Assembly (NCBI RefSeq): GCF_006539565.1
Contig: NZ_BJNG01000014.1
Coordinates: 62,001-126,000 of the forward strand
Length of the DNA: 64,000 nt
Source: Pseudonocardia hydrocarbonoxydans
GTDB taxonomy: Bacteria > Actinomycetota > Actinomycetes > Mycobacteriales > Pseudonocardiaceae
Reading direction: 5' to 3'
The notes beneath the pieces were generated by a model. The model was not told where the DNA came from. It worked only from the letters and a program-made list of their open reading frames with translations, and did not search any database. Numbering within the stretch: position 1 is the stretch's first letter; each line of letters begins with the position of its first letter. Positions 9,012 to 18,452 of this stretch are shown piece by piece. Position numbers and translations under genes: made by a program.

Positions 9012-9773
9012 GTGGCAGTTTCGTCGGTAAGCGGGACCGGATCGCTGAGTCCGTCGTCCGCAGCGATCCACCCCGGCCCCGGGTTCCGCGTGGGTCTCGA
9101 CTTCCCCCGCGCTCCCGCGGACGTCATCAACCGGCTGGCGGGATTCGACACCCCCCAGATCTCCGACCTGCTCAACCGCCTGTACGCCATCGACCCGGTC
9201 ATCCGGCAGCTCAGCGGCGGCGACCGCACCCTGGCCGGGTCGGCCTGCACGGTCCGGGTCTACCCCGGCGACAACCTGATGGTCCACAAGTCCCTCGACG
9301 TCGCGCAGCCCGGCGACGTCGTCGTCGTCAGCGCGAGCGGCGACAACTCCAACGCCGTGCTGGGCGACCTGGTCTCCACGAAGGCCAAGCACCGCGGCAT
9401 CGCCGGGTACATCGTCGACGGCCTGATCCGCGACCTGCCCGGCATCCAGGAGCTCGACTTCCCGGTGTACGCCCGCGGCACCACCCCGATGGGCCCGCTG
9501 CACCGTGGGCCCGGCGAGATCAACTACCCGGTGGCGTGCGGCGGGGTCGTCGTCAACCCGGGCGACGTCATCGTCGCCGACGCCGCGGGGGTCGTGTGCG
9601 TACCGCGGCTCGTGGCCGAGGAGCTGCTGGGCCGGCTCGAGGCCCAGTCGGAGTCCAGTGCCAGCTACCTCGCCGCGGTGCAGCGCGGCGAGTTCAGCAA
9701 CGCCTGGGTCGACACCTACCTCGAGACGCACGGGTGCCTGATCGAGAAGACCGCCGGGGAGTCCGACCGGTGA
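9012..9773 (+). CDS. RraA-like / 4-hydroxy-4-methyl-2-oxoglutarate aldolase family protein
   Basis: A 253-aa member of the RraA/HMG-CHA aldolase family. IAGYIVDGLIRDLPGI carries the Arg-Asp pair that binds oxaloacetate-type substrates and the divalent metal in class II HMG/CHA aldolases, and GDNLMVHKSLDVAQPGDVV is the conserved glycine-rich loop. Retention of the Arg-Asp pair argues for an enzyme rather than an RNase E inhibitor. The GTG at 9012 has GAGGGG about 9 nt upstream and TAGTGT at 8967-8972 as a possible -10. Its last 4 bp overlap the next gene, a peptide- or amide-forming ATP-grasp enzyme, so the two probably act in sequence. Confidence 0.85.
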   Translation: MAVSSVSGTGSLSPSSAAIHPGPGFRVGLDFPRAPADVINRLAGFDTPQISDLLNRLYAIDPVIRQLSGGDRTLAGSACTVRVYPGDNLMVHKSLDVAQPGDVVVVSASGDNSNAVLGDLVSTKAKHRGIAGYIVDGLIRDLPGIQELDFPVYARGTTPMGPLHRGPGEINYPVACGGVVVNPGDVIVADAAGVVCVPRLVAEELLGRLEAQSESSASYLAAVQRGEFSNAWVDTYLETHGCLIEKTAGESDR

Positions 9774-10948
9774 CCGACCGCACCCCGGTCGTCGTCGTCG
9801 GTGGCGACTCCAACGCGCTGTCCATCGCCCGCAGCCTCGGGCCGTACGGCGTCGCGGTGCACGGCCTCGGGGTGGCGCCCTACGTGCTGCGCTCGCGGCA
9901 CATGACCGGGGTGCCCGCCGTCGCGCACGACGACCCCGAGACCTCCTGCACCCGCACGCTGCTCGGCCCGGCCACCGACCACCTGCGCGGTGCCCTGCTG
10001 ATCGCCGGCAGCGACGTCGGCCTCACCGTGCTGGCCCGCAACCGCGACGCGCTGCTGGAGCGGTTCGTCCTCGACGACTCGGTGGTCGAGGTGCAGCTCG
10101 GCATGCTCGACAAGCTGAGCACCTACGAGTGGGCGCGCGCGGCCGGGGTCCGCACCCCGTTGTTCTGGCGCGTCGACGATGCCCGGGACCTCGAACGCCA
10201 CCGCGACGAGTACGTCTTCCCGCTGATCGTCAAGCCGGTGCACTCCCACGAGTACCAGGCGGCGTTCCCCGGGCTGAGCAAGTTCCGCGTCGTCGACGAC
10301 CTGGCCGGGCTGCGCCGCGAGCACGCGGAGCTGACCGGTGCCGGGCTGGCCGTGCTGCTGGTGGAGCAGATCCCCGGCGGCGACGACCAGCTCTGCAGCT
10401 ACTACACCTACCTCGACCCCGCCGGGAAGCCCACCTTCCACTTCACCAAGCGGGTCATCCGCCGGCACCCGCCGGGCATGGGCATCGGCTGCTACCACGT
10501 CACCGACTGGAACCCCGAGGTCCGCGACGCGGCGTTGCCGCTGTTCGAGCACACCGGCCTGCGCGGGCTGGCCAACGCCGAGTTCAAGCGCGACCCGCGC
10601 GACGGCCGGCTCAAGCTGATCGAGTGCAACGCCCGGTTCACCGCGGCCAACGGCCTGGTGGCCGCGGCGGGGCTCGACCTCGCCCGGCACGTCTACCACC
10701 GCGCGCTCGGCGAGCCGCACGAGCTGCCCACCGAGTACCGCACCGGCATGCGCCTGCTCTACCCCAGCCACGACGTCCGGGCGTTCCGCGACCTGCGCCG
10801 GGCCGGGCAGATCACCACCGGCCGCTGGGTCCGCAGCCTGGTGCACCGCCAGGTCTTCCCGTTCCTGCGCCTGGACGACCCGCTGCCGGCGTTCGCGCGC
10901 GGGGCCATGCGCGCCGCCAACGGGGTGCGGCGGGCGCTGCGGCGCTGA
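9770..10948 (+). CDS. ATP-grasp ligase (carboxylate-amine ligase type)
   Basis: A 392-aa ATP-grasp protein with an N-terminal Rossmann-like domain (VVVVGGDSNALSIARSLG), a nucleotide-binding lysine in FPLIVKPVHSHEYQ, the hinge VLLVEQIPGGDDQLCSYYTY and a metal-binding LIECNARF. The architecture resembles D-aspartate ligase and the ATP-grasp proteins of exopolysaccharide clusters; it would activate a carboxylate as an acyl phosphate and couple it to an amine. The start GTG overlaps the stop of the RraA-like aldolase by 4 bp. The substrate is not predictable. The C-terminal 80 residues are basic and could associate with membranes. Confidence 0.8.
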   Translation: MTDRTPVVVVGGDSNALSIARSLGPYGVAVHGLGVAPYVLRSRHMTGVPAVAHDDPETSCTRTLLGPATDHLRGALLIAGSDVGLTVLARNRDALLERFVLDDSVVEVQLGMLDKLSTYEWARAAGVRTPLFWRVDDARDLERHRDEYVFPLIVKPVHSHEYQAAFPGLSKFRVVDDLAGLRREHAELTGAGLAVLLVEQIPGGDDQLCSYYTYLDPAGKPTFHFTKRVIRRHPPGMGIGCYHVTDWNPEVRDAALPLFEHTGLRGLANAEFKRDPRDGRLKLIECNARFTAANGLVAAAGLDLARHVYHRALGEPHELPTEYRTGMRLLYPSHDVRAFRDLRRAGQITTGRWVRSLVHRQVFPFLRLDDPLPAFARGAMRAANGVRRALRR

Positions 10949-10961
10949 GCGGCGCCCGGCG

Positions 10962-11558
10962 TCAGGCCGCCGCGACGCCCAGCCAGGGCTCCCACGCGGG
11001 GTGCGGCTCGACGGCGAGCACCAGGATCCCGCCGGCCGCACGGTCGGGCGGGCGGGGCACGGCGTCGAGCTTCCAGCCGATCTCCTCCAGCAGGCGGTCG
11101 GCCTTGCGGGAGTTGCACGCCTTGCACGCCGCCACGCAGTTGTCCCAGCTGTGGGCGCCGCCACGGCTGCGGGGGACGACGTGGTCGATGGTGTCGGCGC
11201 GCTTGGCGCAGTAGGCGCAGCGGCGCCCGTCACGGCGCAGGACGCCGGCGCGGGTCATCGGCACCGCACGGCGGTAGGGCACGCGGACGTAGCGCGACAG
11301 GCGCATCACCGCGGGGGCGGGGAGGGTGAGGTTCTCGGAGTGGAACGCGCTGTCGAGCAGCACGTCGACGCACTCCGCCTTACCGGTGAGCATGAGCACC
11401 ACGGCGCGCTTGGCCGTGACGACGGCGAGCGGTTCGAAGGTGGCGTTGAGGAGCAGTACCCGGGACCCCGTCGGGACCACGCCCGGGTTCGGCGCGATCC
11501 CCGGTGCCTCCCCTGGATCGGGGCCGGCACCGGTGGGGTCCGGTTGTCGATGCTGCAC
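10962..11558 (-). CDS. HNH endonuclease family protein
   Basis: A 198-aa protein whose C-terminal half carries a zinc-binding HNH domain: CAYCAKRADTIDHVVPRSRG with the DH pair, then a second CxxC within VAACKACNSRKADR. The N-terminal domain (about 30-100) matches the conserved N-terminal region of free-standing actinobacterial HNH proteins. GTG at 11558 is preferred because AGGGAGGTGG sits just upstream. The DNA target and biological role of this chromosomal family are unknown; there is no methylase or other restriction partner beside it, so a defence role cannot be claimed. Confidence 0.85.
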   Translation of the reverse strand: MQHRQPDPTGAGPDPGEAPGIAPNPGVVPTGSRVLLLNATFEPLAVVTAKRAVVLMLTGKAECVDVLLDSAFHSENLTLPAPAVMRLSRYVRVPYRRAVPMTRAGVLRRDGRRCAYCAKRADTIDHVVPRSRGGAHSWDNCVAACKACNSRKADRLLEEIGWKLDAVPRPPDRAAGGILVLAVEPHPAWEPWLGVAAA

Positions 11559-11586
11559 ACGACCACCTCCCTGTGTGCGAATCAGA

Positions 11587-12729
11587 TCACAGCACAGGTG
11601 TACCGCGTAAGTGTGATTCGTGCGTCGTCCACGTCGTGTCGAGTGCGCGGCACACGTCGGCGACGAGGTCGTCGGGGTCCTCGCAGCCTGCGGAGAACCG
11701 CAGCAGGCCGGGCGCGACGGCGTCACCCCACCGCGCGCGGCGGTCGGCGGTGCTGCGCAACCCGCCGAAACTGGTGGCCGAGCCGACCAGCCGCGACGCG
11801 GCGACGAACTCCCCCACCGCCCGCTCCGAGGGCAGCGTGAACCGCAGCACCCCGTTCCACCGGCGCATCTGCCGGGCGGCGACGGCGTGGGCCGGGTCGC
11901 CGGGATGCCCCGGCCACCGCACGTCGGCGACGGCGGGGTGGGCGAGCAGGGCGTCGGTGACGGCGGCGGCGTTGCGGGCCTGGCGCTCCAGGCGCAGGTC
12001 GAGCGTGCCGAGACCGCGGTGCGCGAGCCAGGCCTCCATCGGGCCGGGCACCGCCCCGCCCCGGGAGCGCGCCTCCCGCAGCGCCGCGGCGAGCCCGGCG
12101 TCGCGGGTGCTGACGTGGCCGAGCACGACGTCGGAGTGCCCGGCCAGTGCCTTGGTGTCGCTGGCGACCACCAGGTCGGCACCGAGGTCGAGCGGGCGCT
12201 GGCCCAGCGGCGTGGCCGTGGTGTTGTCGACGGCGAGCAGCGCGCCCACCGCGTGTGCGCCGTCGGCGGCGGCGGCGATGTCGGCGACGTCGAGACCGGG
12301 GTTCGACGGGGTCTCGACCAGCACCAGCGCCGCCCCCTCCAGCGACGGCGACGGCCACGGCCCGGCGGTGGGCACCTCCCGCACCGCCACCCCGAGCGGG
12401 GCCAGCTCGGCGTGCGCCAGCGAGCGGGCCAGGTAGTAGCCGTCGGCGGGCAGCACGAGGGCGCCGTCGCGGGCGGCCAGGCGCAGCACGGCGCCGATCG
12501 CGGCCATCCCGGAGGCGAACAGGACGCACTCGCCGCCGTCGAGGTCGCCGATGGCCGACTCCAGCGCCCGCCAGGTGGGGTTGCCTGCGCGGCCGTAGAA
12601 GTCGGTGGGCAGGGTGTCGCCGGTGCCGAGGTCGAACGTGGACGACAGCACCGGGCCGGGGTGCAACGGCTCCCCGGCACCGACCGGCGGATGGCCCCCG
12701 TGCACGCACCGCGTCCCGTCCCCGCTCAC
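11587..12729 (-). CDS. Cys/Met-metabolism PLP enzyme, cystathionine gamma-lyase-like
   Basis: A 380-aa fold-type I PLP enzyme. The Schiff-base Lys193 is in SDTKALAGHSDVVLG; FYGRAGNPTWRALE carries the Tyr-Arg pair contributed to the neighbouring active site; ETPSNPGLDVADI binds the cofactor. The family covers cystathionine gamma-synthase, gamma-lyase, methionine gamma-lyase and O-acetylhomoserine sulfhydrylase; a gamma-lyase role (cystathionine to cysteine) is my preferred reading. It is transcribed toward the HNH gene, with 28 bp between them. Confidence 0.88.
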   Translation of the reverse strand: MSGDGTRCVHGGHPPVGAGEPLHPGPVLSSTFDLGTGDTLPTDFYGRAGNPTWRALESAIGDLDGGECVLFASGMAAIGAVLRLAARDGALVLPADGYYLARSLAHAELAPLGVAVREVPTAGPWPSPSLEGAALVLVETPSNPGLDVADIAAAADGAHAVGALLAVDNTTATPLGQRPLDLGADLVVASDTKALAGHSDVVLGHVSTRDAGLAAALREARSRGGAVPGPMEAWLAHRGLGTLDLRLERQARNAAAVTDALLAHPAVADVRWPGHPGDPAHAVAARQMRRWNGVLRFTLPSERAVGEFVAASRLVGSATSFGGLRSTADRRARWGDAVAPGLLRFSAGCEDPDDLVADVCRALDTTWTTHESHLRGTPVL

Positions 12730-12752
12730 CGCCGCACCCTACGGCCGGGAGG

Positions 12753-13757
12753 TCACTCGGGCCGGGGCGCCCGGCTGATCAGCTCCTTGCCCATCTCCGC
12801 GGCGGACAGGCCCTCGTGGCACACGCGGCGCACGGCGTCGGCGATCGGCAGCTCGACGCCGTACCGCGCGCCCAGCTCGCAGATCGACGAGCACGACTTG
12901 ACGCCCTCCGCGACCTGCCCGTGGTTGGCCGCCTCGGCCTGTGCCAGCGACTCGCCGCGCCCCAGCCGCTCGCCGAAGGTGCGGTTGCGCGACAGCGGGG
13001 ACGAGCAGGTCGCCACGAGGTCACCGAGGCCGGCGAGCCCGGCGAAGGTCATCGGGTCGGCCCCCAGTGCGACGCCCAGCCGCGCGGTCTCGGCGAGCCC
13101 GCGGGTGATCAGCGACGCGCGCGTGTTGTCGCCGAAGCCCATCCCGGCGGCCATGCCGGTGGCCAGCGCGATGACGTTCTTGCCCGCCCCGCCCACCTCG
13201 CAGCCCACGACGTCGGTGTTGGTGTAGGACCGGAAGTAGCCGGTGGTGCAGGCGTGCTGCAGCGCGACGGCCCGGTCGTGGTCGGTGCAGGCGATCACGG
13301 TGGCCGTCGGCTCCTCGGCGGCGATCTCGCGGGCCAGGTTGGGCCCGGACACCACCGCGACCTGGTCGGGCGTGACGCCCGCGACCTCCACCACCACCTC
13401 GCTCATCCGCTTGAGCGTGCCCAGCTCCACGCCCTTGGCCAGGCTGACCAGGGTGGCGCCGCGGGGCAGCAGGTCGCGCCAGCCCGCGAGGTTGGCACGC
13501 AGGGTCTGCGACGGCACGGCCAGCACCACGGCGTCGACGCCGTCGAGCGCGGTGGCGGCGTTGGTGGTGGCCGTGAGCAGGCCCGGCAGCTCGACGCCGG
13601 GCAGGTAGTCGGGGTTGACGTGCCGCTCGTTGATCGCCGCGGCCACCTCGGGACGGCGCGCCCACAGCAACACCTCGCGCCCGGCGTCGGCCAGCACCTT
13701 CGCGAACGCGGTACCCCACGAGCCGCCGCCCAGTACGGCGACCCGCCGGACGCTCAC
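12753..13757 (-). CDS. gpsA: Glycerol-3-phosphate dehydrogenase [NAD(P)+]
   Basis: GpsA reduces dihydroxyacetone phosphate to sn-glycerol 3-phosphate for phospholipid synthesis. The 334-aa protein starts with [21 protein letters not shown], the GxGxWG nucleotide-binding loop characteristic of GpsA, contains [18 protein letters not shown] with the catalytic Lys, and [20 protein letters not shown] in the C-terminal domain. The GTG start overlaps the stop of the acyltransferase gene by 4 bp, an arrangement that couples glycerol-3-phosphate production to the next steps of phosphatidic acid synthesis. M. tuberculosis gpsA (Rv2982c) also lies next to fbiD/cofC. Confidence 0.96.
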   Translation of the reverse strand: MSVRRVAVLGGGSWGTAFAKVLADAGREVLLWARRPEVAAAINERHVNPDYLPGVELPGLLTATTNAATALDGVDAVVLAVPSQTLRANLAGWRDLLPRGATLVSLAKGVELGTLKRMSEVVVEVAGVTPDQVAVVSGPNLAREIAAEEPTATVIACTDHDRAVALQHACTTGYFRSYTNTDVVGCEVGGAGKNVIALATGMAAGMGFGDNTRASLITRGLAETARLGVALGADPMTFAGLAGLGDLVATCSSPLSRNRTFGERLGRGESLAQAEAANHGQVAEGVKSCSSICELGARYGVELPIADAVRRVCHEGLSAAEMGKELISRAPRPE

Positions 13758-14455
13758 GACGCCCGCTTGAAGAACGTGGCGGGCGCGGGCTCGCCGCGCA
13801 CCTCGGCCAGCAGGTCGCGCACCCGCACCATCAACAGGTCGGTGACCTCGCGCAGCAGCCCGGCGTCGATCGGCCGCCCGCGGTAGGCCGACAGGTCGAC
13901 CGGCTCCCCGCAGCGCACGGTGATCGGGCCGCGGGGCAGCGGCCGGAACTTCTTGTTGTAGCCGTCGAGCACGCGGTGGGTGCCCCAGTGCACCATCGGC
14001 ACGACCGGCACGTCGGCCGTCAGCGCGAGCCGCGCGACACCGGTGCGGGCGTGCATCGGCCAGGTCTGCGGGTCCCGGGTGATGGTGCCCTCGGGGTAGA
14101 TGATCACGACCTTGCCCTCCTGCAGTGCCGCCGTGCCGTCGCGCAGGCTCTGCTGGGCGTCGGCGGACTCGCGGTAGACCGGGATCTGGCCGCTGCCGCG
14201 CAGCGCCTGGCCGAGCACCGGCACGCTCCACAGGCTGTGCTTGGCCAGGAACCGCGGGACCCGGCCGGACCGCTCGACGATCAGCCCGGAGAAGATCGGG
14301 TCGAGGTGCGAGATGTGGTTGGCCACGATCAGCGCGCCGCCGGTGGCCGGGATGTGCTCCCGGCCCTCGTACCGGCCACGGCCGGTGAGCCAGCCGATCG
14401 GGTAGAAGAAGACCGCGCAGAACGCGATCCAGAAGCCGCGTTTCTCACGCCTCAC
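13754..14455 (-). CDS. plsC: 1-acyl-sn-glycerol-3-phosphate acyltransferase
   Basis: A 233-aa PlsC-family enzyme that acylates lysophosphatidic acid to phosphatidic acid at the membrane. The catalytic HX4D box is ANHISHLDP, the phosphate-binding block is [13 protein letters not shown], and the third block is [13 protein letters not shown]. An N-terminal hydrophobic segment (about residues 8-24) anchors it. It is translationally coupled to gpsA, whose product supplies the glycerol-3-phosphate backbone. Specificity for this acceptor is inferred from family and neighbour; PlsC-like proteins of actinobacteria can use other lysolipids. Confidence 0.9.
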   Translation of the reverse strand: MRREKRGFWIAFCAVFFYPIGWLTGRGRYEGREHIPATGGALIVANHISHLDPIFSGLIVERSGRVPRFLAKHSLWSVPVLGQALRGSGQIPVYRESADAQQSLRDGTAALQEGKVVIIYPEGTITRDPQTWPMHARTGVARLALTADVPVVPMVHWGTHRVLDGYNKKFRPLPRGPITVRCGEPVDLSAYRGRPIDAGLLREVTDLLMVRVRDLLAEVRGEPAPATFFKRAS

Positions 14456-14529
14456 CCGGGTCCTCCCAATCTCCGATCTTGGCGGCAGTCTTCCTGGCCG
14501 GGGCGTCCAGGTCCACCGGGCGGTGCACT

Positions 14530-15168
14530 ATGGCGCGTGTGGATCTGATCGTGCCGGTCAAACGGCTGCCCGAGGCGAAGTCCCGGCTGCGCGGCGCCAC
14601 CGGCGACGACCCGGCCGTGCACGCCCGGCTGGCACTGGCGCTGGCCCGCGACACCGTCGACGCGGCCCGGGGCGCCCGGCTGGTCCACCGGGTGCTCGTC
14701 GTCAGCTCCGATCCGGAGGTGGCCGCCGGGTTCGCCGCGATCGGCGTCGAGGTGGTGCCCGACGGCCCGGTGCCCGGTCTCAACGCCGCCTACGCCCACG
14801 GGGCCGCGCTCCTGCGCGCGCGCCGGCCCGACGGCCCGGTCGGGGCGCTGCAGGCCGATCTGCCCGCCCTGCGTCCCGCCGAGCTCGACGCCGCGATCGC
14901 GGCCGCGCCCCGGACCGGCCGGGCCTTCTGCGCCGACGCCGGTGGCACCGGCACCACGCTGCTGCTCGCCGCCCCGGGGGCCGCGCTCCAGCCCGCGTTC
15001 GGGGTGGGCTCGGCCGCCGGGCACGCCGCGTCCGGGGCCGTGGCGCTCGAGGGCGAGTGGCCAGGGCTGCGGTGCGACGTCGACACCGCCGACGACCTGC
15101 GGGCGGCCTGCGCGCTGGGCGTCGGCACCCACACCGCGGCCGTCGTGTGCCCGGGGGCGCGCCTGTGA
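14530..15168 (+). CDS. cofC: Phosphoenolpyruvate/2-phospholactate guanylyltransferase of coenzyme F420 synthesis
   Basis: CofC (FbiD in actinobacteria) couples GTP to phosphoenolpyruvate or 2-phospholactate, the first committed step in making the F420 side chain. The 212-aa product begins ARVDLIVPVKRLPEAKSRL, with the nucleotide-binding VPVKRL-KSRL signature, and continues with GALQADLPALRPAELDAAI, in which the Asp binds metal. ATG 14530 is chosen over an upstream in-frame ATG at 14479 because the signature then begins at residue 5. In M. tuberculosis the orthologue Rv2983 sits between gpsA and ppk1 exactly as here. The genome therefore probably makes F420. Confidence 0.92.
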   Translation: MARVDLIVPVKRLPEAKSRLRGATGDDPAVHARLALALARDTVDAARGARLVHRVLVVSSDPEVAAGFAAIGVEVVPDGPVPGLNAAYAHGAALLRARRPDGPVGALQADLPALRPAELDAAIAAAPRTGRAFCADAGGTGTTLLLAAPGAALQPAFGVGSAAGHAASGAVALEGEWPGLRCDVDTADDLRAACALGVGTHTAAVVCPGARL

Positions 15169-15204
15169 CGGGGTGGGAGAGTTCACCCGGATGACGGGCT
15201 CGCG

Positions 15205-17583
15205 ATGGAGCCGGGCCCGCCGTGGTGCGCCACAATGCCCGGTGTGGGTGATGACGTGAACGGTCCCGCACCGGCGCCGAGGCAACGGGGCGGCACCCCC
15301 CGCCGCGCGCCCCGCCCGTCGACGCGGCGGGTGCACGCCGCCGCCCGCCCGGTGAACGCCACGACGACCGCCGACGCCCGGCCCGCCGTGCCCGCCCGGG
15401 CCGGCACCGACCAGCCCGGCCCGACGGCCGCGGCCACCGGGGCCCGGACGAACTCGGCGGGCGCCGCCGCGGTGCCCGTCAGCCCCCCGGCACGCACGCC
15501 CGCCCCGCACTCCGGGCTGCCCGACGACCGCTACCTCAACCGCGAGCTGTCCTGGCTCGACTTCAACGCCCGCGTGCTCGCCCTGGCCGAGGACCCCAGC
15601 CAGCCGCTGCTGGAGCGCGCCAAGTTCCTGGCGATCTTCGCCAGCAACCTCGACGAGTTCTACATGGTCCGCGTGGCCGGCCTGAAGCGCCGCGACGACA
15701 CCGGCCTCGCGGTCCGCAGCGCCGACGGCCTGTCCCCCACCGCGCAGCTCGCCCGCATCGCCACCCGCAGCCAGGCGATCTCCGAGGCGCACGCGCGGGT
15801 GTTCCTCGACCACGTCCGCCCCGAGCTGGCCGCCGAGGGCATCAACATCCTGCGCTGGAGCGACCTGACCGACGACCAGCGCGTGCGCCTGAGCGCCTAC
15901 TTCTCCGCGCAGGTCTTCCCGGTGCTCACCCCGCTCGCGGTCGACCCGGCGCACCCGTTCCCCTACATCTCCGGGCTCTCGCTGAACCTCGCGGTCACCG
16001 TCCGCGACCCGGAGGGCCGCACCGAGCGGTTCGCGCGCGTCAAGGTGCCCAACAACGTGCCGCGGCTGGTGAACGTCGCCACCGGGGACGACACGATCAC
16101 GTTCCTGCCGATCGAGGACCTCATCGCCGCGCACCTGGGCGACCTGTTCACGGGCATGGAGGTGGCGGAGGTGCACGCGTTCCGCGTCACCCGCAACGCC
16201 GACGTGGAGGTCGAGGAGGACCGCGACGAGGACCTGCTGCAGAGCCTGGAGCGCGAGCTCGCCCGCCGCCGGTTCGGGCCGCCGGTGCGCCTGGAGATCA
16301 CCGACACGATGAGCGAGCACGTGCTGGAGCTGCTGCTGCGCGAGCTCGACGTGCACCCCGGCGACGTCGTCACGGTCCCCGGGCTGCTCGACCTCACCGC
16401 GCTGTGGGCCGTGCACGCCGTCGACCGGCCCGACCTCAAGGACGACCCGTTCGTCCCCGCGACGCACCCGGCGTTCGCCGAGCGCGAGACCCCGCGCAGC
16501 ATCTTCGCCACGCTGCGCGAGGGCGACGTGCTGGTGCACCACCCCTACGACTCGTTCTCCACCTCGGTGCAGCGGTTCATCGAGCAGGCCGCCGCCGACC
16601 CGCACGTGCTGGCCATCAAGCAGACGCTCTACCGCACCTCGGGCGACTCCCCCATCGTCGACGCACTGGTCGACGCGGCCGCCGCCGGCAAGCAGGTCGT
16701 CGCGCTGGTGGAGATCAAGGCCCGGTTCGACGAGCAGGCCAACATCCGCTGGGCGCGCGAGCTGGAGAAGGCGGGCGTGCACGTCGTCTACGGGCTCGTC
16801 GGGCTCAAGACGCACTGCAAGACGTCGCTGGTGGTGCGCCAGGAGGGCGAGTCGATCCGCCGCTACTGCCACATCGGCACCGGCAACTACCACCCCAAGA
16901 CCGCGCGCCTGTACGAGGACGTGGGCGTGCTGACGGCCGACCCGACGATCGGCGCCGACCTCACCGACCTGTTCAACTCCCTCACCGGCTACTCCCGCCA
17001 GACCTCCTACCGGTCCCTGCTCGTCGCCCCCTACGGCGTGCGGCGCGGGATCGTGCGGCGCATCGAGGACGAGATCGAGGCGCACCGGTCCGGCGAGCCG
17101 GGGGCCCGGGTCCGGATCAAGGTCAACTCGCTGGTCGACGAGCAGGTGATCGACGCGCTGTACCGGGCGTCGCAGGCGGGGGTGCCCGTCGACATCGTGG
17201 TGCGCGGCATCTGCGCGCTGCGCCCGGGCCGCGAGGGGCTCAGCGAGAACATCTCCGTCCGCTCGATCCTGGGGCGGTTCCTGGAGCACAGCCGCGTGTT
17301 CCACTTCGGCTCGGCCGACGAGTACTGGATCGGCAGCGCCGACATGATGCACCGCAACCTCGACCGCCGCGTCGAGGTGCTGCTGCGCGTGGCCGACCCG
17401 AAGCTGGCCGCCCAGCTCGGCGACATGCTCGACGGCTGCATGGACCCGGCCACCCGCTGCTGGACGCTGCAGGACGACGGCCGCTGGGAGCCCTCACCCC
17501 CGCTGGACTCGGGCGTGTCGCCGGTGCGCGACCACCAGGCCGAGATGATGCTGCGCCACGCCGTCGTCGCCGAGTCGGAGTGA
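15205..17583 (+). CDS. ppk: Polyphosphate kinase 1
   Basis: PPK1 reversibly polymerises the gamma-phosphate of ATP into polyphosphate. The 792-aa frame has a 100-residue low-complexity Ala/Pro/Arg leader, then the canonical start of the enzyme ([20 protein letters not shown]), head and middle domains, and the two phospholipase-D-like catalytic domains. Conserved histidines are seen in [11 protein letters not shown] (His537), [20 protein letters not shown] (His556) and SRVFHFG (His700). The start is uncertain: ATG 15235, GTG 15244 or GTG 15256 are alternatives and no strong ribosome-binding site separates them. The 3' end overlaps the Nudix gene by 4 bp (GTGA). Confidence 0.94.
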   Translation: MEPGPPWCATMPGVGDDVNGPAPAPRQRGGTPRRAPRPSTRRVHAAARPVNATTTADARPAVPARAGTDQPGPTAAATGARTNSAGAAAVPVSPPARTPAPHSGLPDDRYLNRELSWLDFNARVLALAEDPSQPLLERAKFLAIFASNLDEFYMVRVAGLKRRDDTGLAVRSADGLSPTAQLARIATRSQAISEAHARVFLDHVRPELAAEGINILRWSDLTDDQRVRLSAYFSAQVFPVLTPLAVDPAHPFPYISGLSLNLAVTVRDPEGRTERFARVKVPNNVPRLVNVATGDDTITFLPIEDLIAAHLGDLFTGMEVAEVHAFRVTRNADVEVEEDRDEDLLQSLERELARRRFGPPVRLEITDTMSEHVLELLLRELDVHPGDVVTVPGLLDLTALWAVHAVDRPDLKDDPFVPATHPAFAERETPRSIFATLREGDVLVHHPYDSFSTSVQRFIEQAAADPHVLAIKQTLYRTSGDSPIVDALVDAAAAGKQVVALVEIKARFDEQANIRWARELEKAGVHVVYGLVGLKTHCKTSLVVRQEGESIRRYCHIGTGNYHPKTARLYEDVGVLTADPTIGADLTDLFNSLTGYSRQTSYRSLLVAPYGVRRGIVRRIEDEIEAHRSGEPGARVRIKVNSLVDEQVIDALYRASQAGVPVDIVVRGICALRPGREGLSENISVRSILGRFLEHSRVFHFGSADEYWIGSADMMHRNLDRRVEVLLRVADPKLAAQLGDMLDGCMDPATRCWTLQDDGRWEPSPPLDSGVSPVRDHQAEMMLRHAVVAESE

Positions 17584-18446
17584 GCACGCGGATCCTCGCG
17601 GCCGGGGCCGTGCTCTGGCGGCGCACCGACACCGGCGTCGAGCTCGCGCTGGTGCACCGCCCGCGCTACGACGACTGGTCGCTGCCCAAGGGCAAGCTCG
17701 ACCGCGGCGAGTCCATGCCGCACGCCGCCGTCCGGGAGATCGCCGAGGAGACCGGCGTCACCGCCCGGCTCGGGGCACGGCTGACCGACGTCCACTACGC
17801 GGTGCCCGAGGGCCCCAAGACGGTGCGGTACTGGGCGGCGGAGGCCCGCGCGGGTGCCTTCGCCGTCAACGCCGAGACCGACGAGCTGCGGTGGTGCTCC
17901 CCCGAGCAGGCCGGCCGGCTGCTGTCCTACCGCCACGACCTCGACGTGCTGGCCCGCTTCGCCGAGACCGGCGTGCCCGACTCGGTGGTGCTGCTGGTGC
18001 GCCACGCCAAGGCCGGCAACCGCGCCCAGTGGGACGGCCCCGACGACGACCGCCCGCTCTCGGGCACCGGCCACGAGCAGGCCCGCCACCTGGCCGCCCT
18101 GCTCCCCCTCTACGGCCCCGACCGCCTCGCCTCGGCCCCGCCGCTGCGCTGCCGGGCCACCCTCGCCCCGTTCGCCGCCGCGTCGGGCCTGGCCGTCGCC
18201 GACGAGCCGCTGCTCGGCGAGGAGGGCTACTGGGACGACCCACCCGCGGGGCTGGCCCGCTTCCACGAGCTGGCCGCCCGGCCCGGGGTCACCGTGGTGT
18301 GCAGCCAGGGAGGGGTGATCCCGGACGTCGTCGGGACGCTGACCGGGGAGACCGAGGTGCCCTCGCGCAAGGCCAGCACGTGGGTGCTGGGCTTCACCAA
18401 GGGCGAGCTGCGGTCGTGGGACCACCACCCGCGGCCCACCGGCTGA
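17580..18446 (+). CDS. mutT1: Nudix hydrolase fused to SixA-like histidine phosphatase (MutT1 type)
   Basis: The 288-aa protein joins an N-terminal Nudix domain, with the complete box [20 protein letters not shown] followed by TGV, to a C-terminal histidine-phosphatase domain starting at [10 protein letters not shown] (RHG-like motif), with later catalytic His in [19 protein letters not shown] strands less clear. M. tuberculosis MutT1 (Rv2985) has the same two domains, directly follows ppk1, and hydrolyses 8-oxo-(d)GTP and diadenosine polyphosphates. The GTG start overlaps the ppk stop. Coupling to ppk suggests joint nucleotide/polyphosphate housekeeping. Confidence 0.92.
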   Translation: MSTRILAAGAVLWRRTDTGVELALVHRPRYDDWSLPKGKLDRGESMPHAAVREIAEETGVTARLGARLTDVHYAVPEGPKTVRYWAAEARAGAFAVNAETDELRWCSPEQAGRLLSYRHDLDVLARFAETGVPDSVVLLVRHAKAGNRAQWDGPDDDRPLSGTGHEQARHLAALLPLYGPDRLASAPPLRCRATLAPFAAASGLAVADEPLLGEEGYWDDPPAGLARFHELAARPGVTVVCSQGGVIPDVVGTLTGETEVPSRKASTWVLGFTKGELRSWDHHPRPTG

Positions 18447-18452
18447 GCGCGG

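Noticed and set aside
10962..11558. HNH protein as homing endonuclease or restriction enzyme
   Set aside because: No intron, intein or methyltransferase is adjacent, and this free-standing HNH family is widespread in actinobacterial chromosomes.
14452..17352. A 966-codon minus-strand frame across cofC and ppk
   Set aside because: Antisense shadow of ppk1 and cofC with low-complexity composition; stop-free because of third-position GC bias.
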